Positions 59,601-64,000 of a stretch of 64,000 nt of DNA are shown in pieces. The position numbers and the translations under genes were made by a program. Location: assembly GCF_036588685.1 (NCBI RefSeq), contig NC_086378.1:77827127-77891126 (forward strand). The letters are read 5' to 3'. The notes under the pieces are model-generated. The model was not told the DNA's origin. It ran no database searches and worked only from the letters and a program-made list of their open reading frames with translations. How positions within the stretch are numbered: position 1 is the first letter of the stretch; every line of letters begins with the position of its first letter. Source of the stretch: Mytilus trossulus (taxonomy: Eukaryota > Mollusca > Bivalvia > Mytilida > Mytilidae).

Positions 59601-62600
59601 CATTTAAAAGATTGCTACAAAAGCAATTGAGTATAAATAGAAAAAAGGAAACACAGCTTCGTAGCCATCAATAGAAATGCAATATGCACGGTTTGAAAGA
59701 TATAACAACATATGACTGGTATGGTGTACTTTTTCCAAGACCTTATATTAAATGGTGGATGTAACAAGTTGGCAATATCCGCCAAGATCGACATCACGAG
59801 AAATAAAAAAAAAAAAAGTGTTTTGATCTGTTAGTGTGAATAAAATGATTTAACACTGCACTTCAACTTCCTTTTTATAGTAATGGTCTTTAGAATCAGC
59901 TCTAATTGAAAGTTAATGAATTTTGTGAGAAATTGTGATCAAATTTCTAAAGTGCAATGAGGTCAAACAGTGCCATAAATTAGAAAAACTTTTTCTACTA
60001 GAACGTCAATACGGAGTGCTTTAGATAAAAAAAAAAAAAGCGAATAACATTCAAAATTTTTAGCTTGATATATTTATTAGATTTGTTGATCATTTACCTA
60101 CAAAATATGATAAAGTAAATTAAATAATCTTTTATATAACACCGTTGACGAGAACTCTTTTGTATTCCTTGTGTCACCTTAAGTTGTTTATAACGTTGTT
60201 CATTATCTGATGTAACATTAGAGTGATTAAAAGGACAAATAGACTTTTATTAATATCAATGAATCATATCATTTGTCATCTGCGTTACACATATTCCATA
60301 ATAAGTTATCGATTTATAGTTATTAATTCAAGTTACAGACTTCATTGCTGTAAATTGCTGTCTAATTTGTTAACCTCGGGTATATTTTAAAGTATGATGT
60401 TTCAAACTACGTATATGAACATTGTTATCTTCCTCAATGCTCTTTAACTTCGTACTTTATTTAGCCTTTTTAACTTTTTTGGATTCGAGCGTCAATGATG
60501 AGACTTTTGTAGACGACACGCGCGTCTGGCGTATATACAAAATGTAGTCCTGGTATCTATGGTGAGTTTATTTATAATCATATGATTGTAATTCCAAATA
60601 AATCGTTGACGCAGTAGTACACCAGATTAAGGAAATAATCTACAAAAAATATGTAAATTGTTATTAAAGAGCACAACTTGTAACAATAAAATTATTGAAA
60701 TTTAAAATACAAGTATAATAATATTATCATTAAATTTGCAATAACCGTCAATGAGAAAGCAATTCAATTGAATGAATAATAAGACTTATATAAAAGTCTA
60801 AACTTTGGAACATCAGTAAAAATATGTCTTTAAAATATACACAGACAAAATTTACTCACGTGAATTGCACATTAATTTCCGTGAACGCGATTGACGCTTT
60901 ACAATTTAGTATGTAATATGATTCTTACTCAATCTCAAAATGGATACAAAACAATTAAGCAGAGAAAAAAAGCAAACGAAAACGAATCTTTAATTTTAAA
61001 TTCTTCAATTGTGACACAACGAAACGGGATATTTTAGTTATACACAAAAATCACACCGTTACACCAATAAGCAAAGATCACTTATCAACAAGAATTGAAT
61101 GTATAGAAGAGGGACGAAAGATACCAAAGGGACAGTCAAACTCATAAATCTAAAACAAACTGACAACGCCATGGCTGAAAATGAAAAAGACAAACAGAAA
61201 AACAATAGTAAACATGACACAACATAAAAAAAACTAAAGAATAAACAACACGAACCCCACCGAAAACTAGGGGTGATCTCAGGTGCTCCGGAAGGGTAAG
61301 CAGATCCTGCTCCACATGTGACACCCGTCGTGTTGCTGATGTGATTACAAATCCGGTAAATAGTCTTATTCGGTAGGTCACATTCAAGAAAGGGAAGGGG
61401 ATTGTAGTTACGACGTAAGGAACATATCCGATATCATTTGTGAAACAGTTATTCCATAACGGTCAACCAACTCGTGATGGCGTCCGTAAAATTTACGAAG
61501 GGATGATTTTAACTTCACCATTTGGGACTCTTGGTTTAATAGCTTCCTTGTGAGCAGTAACTCTCAAGAAATCATGATAAGAAATGCAAGCACGGGAATA
61601 TCGTATCAATTGGGAGATATATACCCCGTATGCAGGTGCTGCTGGAATGTTGCTTCTTAAAAATGGAAGGTTCACAATTGGATAGCTAAAATCATCTGTT
61701 TTGTCGTAAAGTTTTGTTTTCAACCGACCTTCATTATCAATTTCTAGATGTAAGTCAAGATATGAAGCCGACTTAACTGTAGCTGTAGTATCATGCGTTC
61801 CACATAGTCACCAAATTTTGAATTGTTTACTGAAAAAACGTCATCTATAAAGCAGAAAGAAACGTCATCTATATAGCGGAAAGTAGAGTTAAAGGATATT
61901 GCTTACTTCTTATCTTTCTTCCTAAGAAGTTCCTGCATGAGGTCAGCCTCATAATAATAAAGCAACAAGTCGGCAAGTAGAGGGGCACAGTTTGTTTCCA
62001 TTGGGATGCCGACAGTCTGTTGAAAAACACGTCCGCCGAACGTAACAAATATGTTGTCAATCAAGAAATCTAGTATCTTGATAATATCGGTTTCAGAGAA
62101 TTTTTTGTTTGAATCAGAGTGATTTTTTACAAAGTAGGATGTATACCTCCTTAAGAATTTTTAAGTATCCACATCGGATTCACGCCACCTCTAGAATATG
62201 CAGTTTCACAATTACTTTGAAGCCCGTCTTAACTATATCGAATGAAACATCATCTGTCTAATAAATCATGAAATTTAAGAGACAACAACAAAAAAAATAA
62301 CTCAAAGGACCGACATCATGACTATATACAAAAGCGAAAAACACACATGATTCTACAAAACTCAGAGCAATACATATCAATTCAAATACAAGCGACGGTC
62401 GCAGGTGCTCCAAATATATGAGCATAACCCACACAACATGGCATCCGTCAAGAGAAGTAAAACACATTTGATGAGAGTTATACAGTAATGTCACAATCAT
62501 TGAACTGTTCCAACATTAACACTTTTTCGAGTTCATATCCCATTGTTGTTTTCAATTTATACTTATTTTCGTAAGATAATTCATATCTTTTATACAGCCT

Positions 62601-64000
62601 GTTTTAGAATAAATAATAAGAAGTCTTGCATACCAATTGGACAGACAGAAAAGTTTGTATGCTCAACCTATGAGTGCAAACAATCACTAAATTTCATGGA
62701 AATGGTATTAACATCGTATGGTAAGTATGAAAAAGAGAATATGTAGTATAATTGCCAACGGGACAACTTACAGGCTCCTGACTTGGGACAGGTACATACA
62801 TACCGAATATGTCGGAGTTAAACATGCTAGCGGGATTGCAACCCTCCCCTATGCTGGGACAGTGGTGGTATAATAATAAAACATAAACACAAACTATAAG
62901 ATAAAAAAGGCCTAAATTATCAGATGAATAATAATACAAGTGGACGGGTACTTGTACATCCCTACAACATTAAAGACATTAGGTACAGATCTGAGAGTAC
63001 TAGTAGCTAGTTCAAAGCCTCTAACAAATAATAATAAAAAAAATCATGCAAAAAATTGTGCAAACGTATAAAAAAAACCATAAATTATGCATAAGTTAGT
63101 TGTATGTACTTTGCAAAAATATTACAAAAATGTTTAAACTGATGAAAAACCATTTCAGATGTTTTTATTTAATATCAAATCTACAATTTTTAAACATGAC
63201 TATTTCAATAAAAGGTAACAAGCAAGACAATCAAATAATATACCAGTAGTAGGTACAATAGCAATGCGTTTCACCTAATTTTGAGTGAAGAACTCAGAAT
63301 CATTGAAGTTTTATTTTAGATGCGAAAGGATACATTTTTATATAAAAGGGCTTTATGATCCAAGTGAAGTTATCATACAATAGTGTAATTATATATATAT
63401 ATATACAGGCTGCAAGGACAAAAATGGTGATTGCGTTTACGAGTCAGGCATAGTAAATACTACGGCATGTACACAGCATACTTGTACAAGGACAGGATGG
63501 CAGTTAAACTCATATGGTAATAACATGAAAATAGTATCGATTGAATTAAAGAGAAAACAATATTAATCACATATGCAACAAACAAATCACTAAAGTTAGA
63601 CTTCTCACAAATAGTCAGTATTATTTCAACTGGCTGAAAACGCTACTATACACTATAAAAGATATTCACATCGCCAACAAACATATCACTTACATGTAAG
63701 ATAGGCTTCTTACAAAGACTAACTATCATTTTACCTTGATTCAGGACACAATGGAATATAACTAAGATGGATATTTTTTTTGATCGACTGTGATCTAACA
63801 TATATAAAATGTTTATTAAACTTTAAATCACCAAAAGGGCGTGCAATAATAATGAACATTTTATAAAAGCAATTCGATTCATTTCCAAGTGGCCGTAGTG
63901 TTGGGTTCCTTTCTGCCTTTTTTTGTGTTTAAACAATATCTTACAATATGCTGATCTTATTTTTTTTACTTGGTTTCCAGCATGTTCATACAACAACGAA
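50626..64000 (+). CDS. Gene C: secreted cysteine-module protein, continues past the window
   Basis: Exons in order: 50626-50692 (signal), 51587-51712 (three-Cys cap), 57335-57463, 58150-58284, 58542-58682, 62598-62720, 63409-63516, and 63981 to the window end. All junctions are phase 1. It lies head to head with gene A, about 11 kb from A's inferred start. No VWA exon is visible between the signal and cap exons, so the product is signal plus modules only. The cap module matches the gene A cap in lacking the second Cys and carrying Trp five residues after the last Cys. A possible early terminal exon at 58872-59011 could instead end the gene there and leave the last three exons to another gene. 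Confidence 0.75.
51587..51712 (+). CDS. Gene C module C1: three-Cys cap module
   Basis: A 42-codon exon, Cys at 3, 27 and 32 and Trp at 37, without the GxC Cys. The layout matches A1 but has a longer acidic loop. The next four exons carry canonical modules. Acceptor TTTTCAG, donor GTAAGT. Confidence 0.83.
52396..53330 (-). mobile_element. Partial inverted copy of the 2.3-kb hairpin element
   Basis: It begins with the hairpin AGCTCACCTGGCCC...AAGTGAGCT, then GTCGTC microsatellite remnants, then diverged units matching the reverse complement of 28640-30590 (for example ATCTTCTCCTCTGAAACT twice, spaced about 400 bp). It lies in the C1-C2 intron of gene C. Confidence 0.75.
53690..53830. repeat. 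CGGGAT-rich short repeat cluster
   Basis: A locally GC-richer stretch repeats CGGGAT(C/T) and GGGA(C/T)TCCGGGAT motifs about eight times with AT spacers. No coding sense; probably a dispersed repeat fragment. Confidence 0.5.
54170..54795 (+). mobile_element. Second microsatellite-bearing element (ACGG repeat, TGCCCC...GGGGCA end hairpin)
   Basis: Two diverged internal repeats contain AATTAGAAAGATCAT and CTACCTTGACCAAAAACTTT. An ACGG-type microsatellite follows (about 54707-54737), and the end ATGCCCCTCTACTAG...GGTGGGGCAT can fold. The layout is like the 28-kb element, but the family differs. Confidence 0.65.
55873..56037. mobile_element. 165-bp MITE with near-perfect terminal inverted repeats
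   Basis: The left end GGTTGCGTTCAATATCGTAG continuing CGGCTAC is matched by the reverse complement of the right end with one change (GGTTCCG). The interior repeats GCTAGCCTAGCT-type palindromes. No clear target-site duplication is seen. Confidence 0.75.
57125..57222 (-). repeat. Relic of the hairpin element
   Basis: GAGTTATTGCCCTTTATAGTC and the end CCTAGACCAAGGTGAGCGACA match the reverse complement of the left end and unit start of the element at 28418-30755. It is about 110 bp before exon C2. Confidence 0.65.
57335..57463 (+). CDS. Gene C module C2 (long type)
   Basis: A 43-codon exon, Cys at 2, 8, 19 and 24, Trp at 15; NKS sequon in the tail. Acceptor TTTCAAAAG, donor GTAACA. The 5.6-kb intron before it holds several repeats; further modules there were not found. 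Confidence 0.83.
58150..58284 (+). CDS. Gene C module C3 (long type)
   Basis: A 45-codon exon too interrupted by its introns to appear as a long open frame. Cys at 2, 8, 19 and 24, Trp at 15, NIT sequon at 27-29. Acceptor TTTTGTAG, donor A|GTAAGT. Confidence 0.83.
58542..58682 (+). CDS. Gene C module C4
   Basis: A 47-codon exon, the longest module here; Cys at 2, 8, 19 and 24; basic, His-rich tail. First residue Ser (A+GT). Acceptor GGTTACAG, donor GTACGT. Confidence 0.83.
58872..59011 (+). CDS. Candidate alternative terminal exon of gene C, or a decayed module
   Basis: After TTTTTACATAG the phase-1 frame is open for 45 codons and then TAA. It has NGN near the start and Cys at about 9 and 27, with spacing and a serine before the second Cys reminiscent of the gene B terminal exon, but the first Cys and the CxC are missing. 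The nearest AATAAA is about 300 bases later. It could be a real last exon, a pseudo-module or chance. Confidence 0.25.
59012..62597 (+). other. Long intron of gene C between modules C4 and C5
   Basis: Contains a dispersed repeat (60430-60560) and the second Penelope-like fragment. No further module exon was found by looking for acceptors followed by the Cys pattern, apart from the doubtful exon ending at 59011. Confidence 0.55.
61085..62140 (-). mobile_element. Penelope-like reverse transcriptase fragment 2, decayed
   Basis: Minus-strand pieces match fragment 1: VGIPMETNCAPLLADL near 61965-62015, FRYIDD near 61862-61880, then AYGVYISQLIRYSRA and PRVPNGEVKIIPS (61493-61650). Several stops and frame changes separate them. 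The codons for RYIDDV are tandemly duplicated (61838-61880). It lies in the C4-C5 intron. Confidence 0.75.
62598..62720 (+). CDS. Gene C module C5
   Basis: A 41-codon exon, Cys at 2, 11, 22 and 27, with a three-residue-longer first loop containing INNKKS. Acceptor TTTTATACAG, donor GTAAGT. Confidence 0.82.
63409..63516 (+). CDS. Gene C module C6 (short type)
   Basis: A 36-codon exon, Cys at 2, 9, 21 and 26; NGDC, and an NTT sequon between Cys 2 and 3. Acceptor TATATACAG, donor GTAATA (weak). Confidence 0.82.
63981..64000 (+). CDS. Gene C module C7, partial at window end
   Basis: After the acceptor TTTCCAG the phase-1 frame begins A-C-S-Y-N-N-E, the expected opening of a long module, and is cut by the window edge. 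Confidence 0.7.

Overview
The window is AT-rich metazoan genomic DNA, most likely from a marine mussel (Mytilus or a close relative). That call rests on intron-rich genes with GT/AG splice sites and AATAAA signals, and on dispersed repeats I recognise as mussel-type: the 'TACGCCAGACGCGCGTTTCG' family, the 'AGGTGAGC' hairpin elements with ACGACGG microsatellites, and Penelope-like reverse transcriptase fragments. No prokaryotic gene organisation is present.

The real coding content is one expanded family of secreted, cysteine-rich modular proteins. Nearly all of it lies in small exons of 93-141 bp, each holding exactly one module of about 31-47 residues, and every intron is in phase 1. The usual module pattern is C-x5/6-C-x(10-14)-C-x(3-4)-C followed by 10-20 residues. 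It resembles half of a von Willebrand factor C (VWC/SVWC) domain, but I could not assign it to a named family. About 36 such exons lie on the minus strand between 4.3 and 35.7 kb. Seven more, the last cut by the window edge, lie on the plus strand between 51.6 and 64.0 kb.

Minus strand, read 39.7 -> 4.3 kb. Gene A has a putative TATA box and non-coding first exon near 39.6-39.7 kb, a signal-peptide exon at 38.4 kb, one exon for a complete VWA domain with intact MIDAS (37.0-37.6 kb), a three-Cys cap module, then modules A2-A15 down to 24.3 kb. A second signal-peptide-like exon at 22.95 kb, out of frame by one base, is followed by modules B1-B21 and a terminal exon with stop codon and AATAAA at 4.3 kb (gene B). 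Either A and B are tandem genes, or they are one transcript of roughly 1,700 codons that skips a relic signal exon. From A7 to B12 long (L, usually with Trp) and short (S) modules alternate strictly, which points to growth by duplication of a two-exon L+S unit and runs straight across the A/B boundary.

Plus strand, 50.6 kb to the window end. Gene C is a head-to-head paralogue with its own signal peptide, a three-Cys cap module like that of gene A, then canonical modules. It has no VWA exon and runs out of the window.

Between and inside the genes are repeats: a palindrome-rich cluster (2.1-3.2 kb); a 1.4-kb terminal-inverted-repeat element (5.9-7.3 kb); a 19-copy 34-bp tandem array that multiplies a splice donor (10.6-11.2 kb); a 2.3-kb element with about 480-bp internal tandem units (28.4-30.8 kb) and an inverted partial copy (52.4-53.3 kb); two Penelope-like RT fragments (43 and 61.5 kb); two foldback/MITE elements (49.3-49.65 and 55.87-56.04 kb); and a duplicated dispersed repeat at 46.0 and 49.9 kb. 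Other intergenic DNA, mainly 39.7-50.6 kb and 1-4.2 kb, shows no supportable gene. The modular proteins are presumably secreted or extracellular-matrix components; the sequence does not say whether their role is byssus, shell, immunity or something else.
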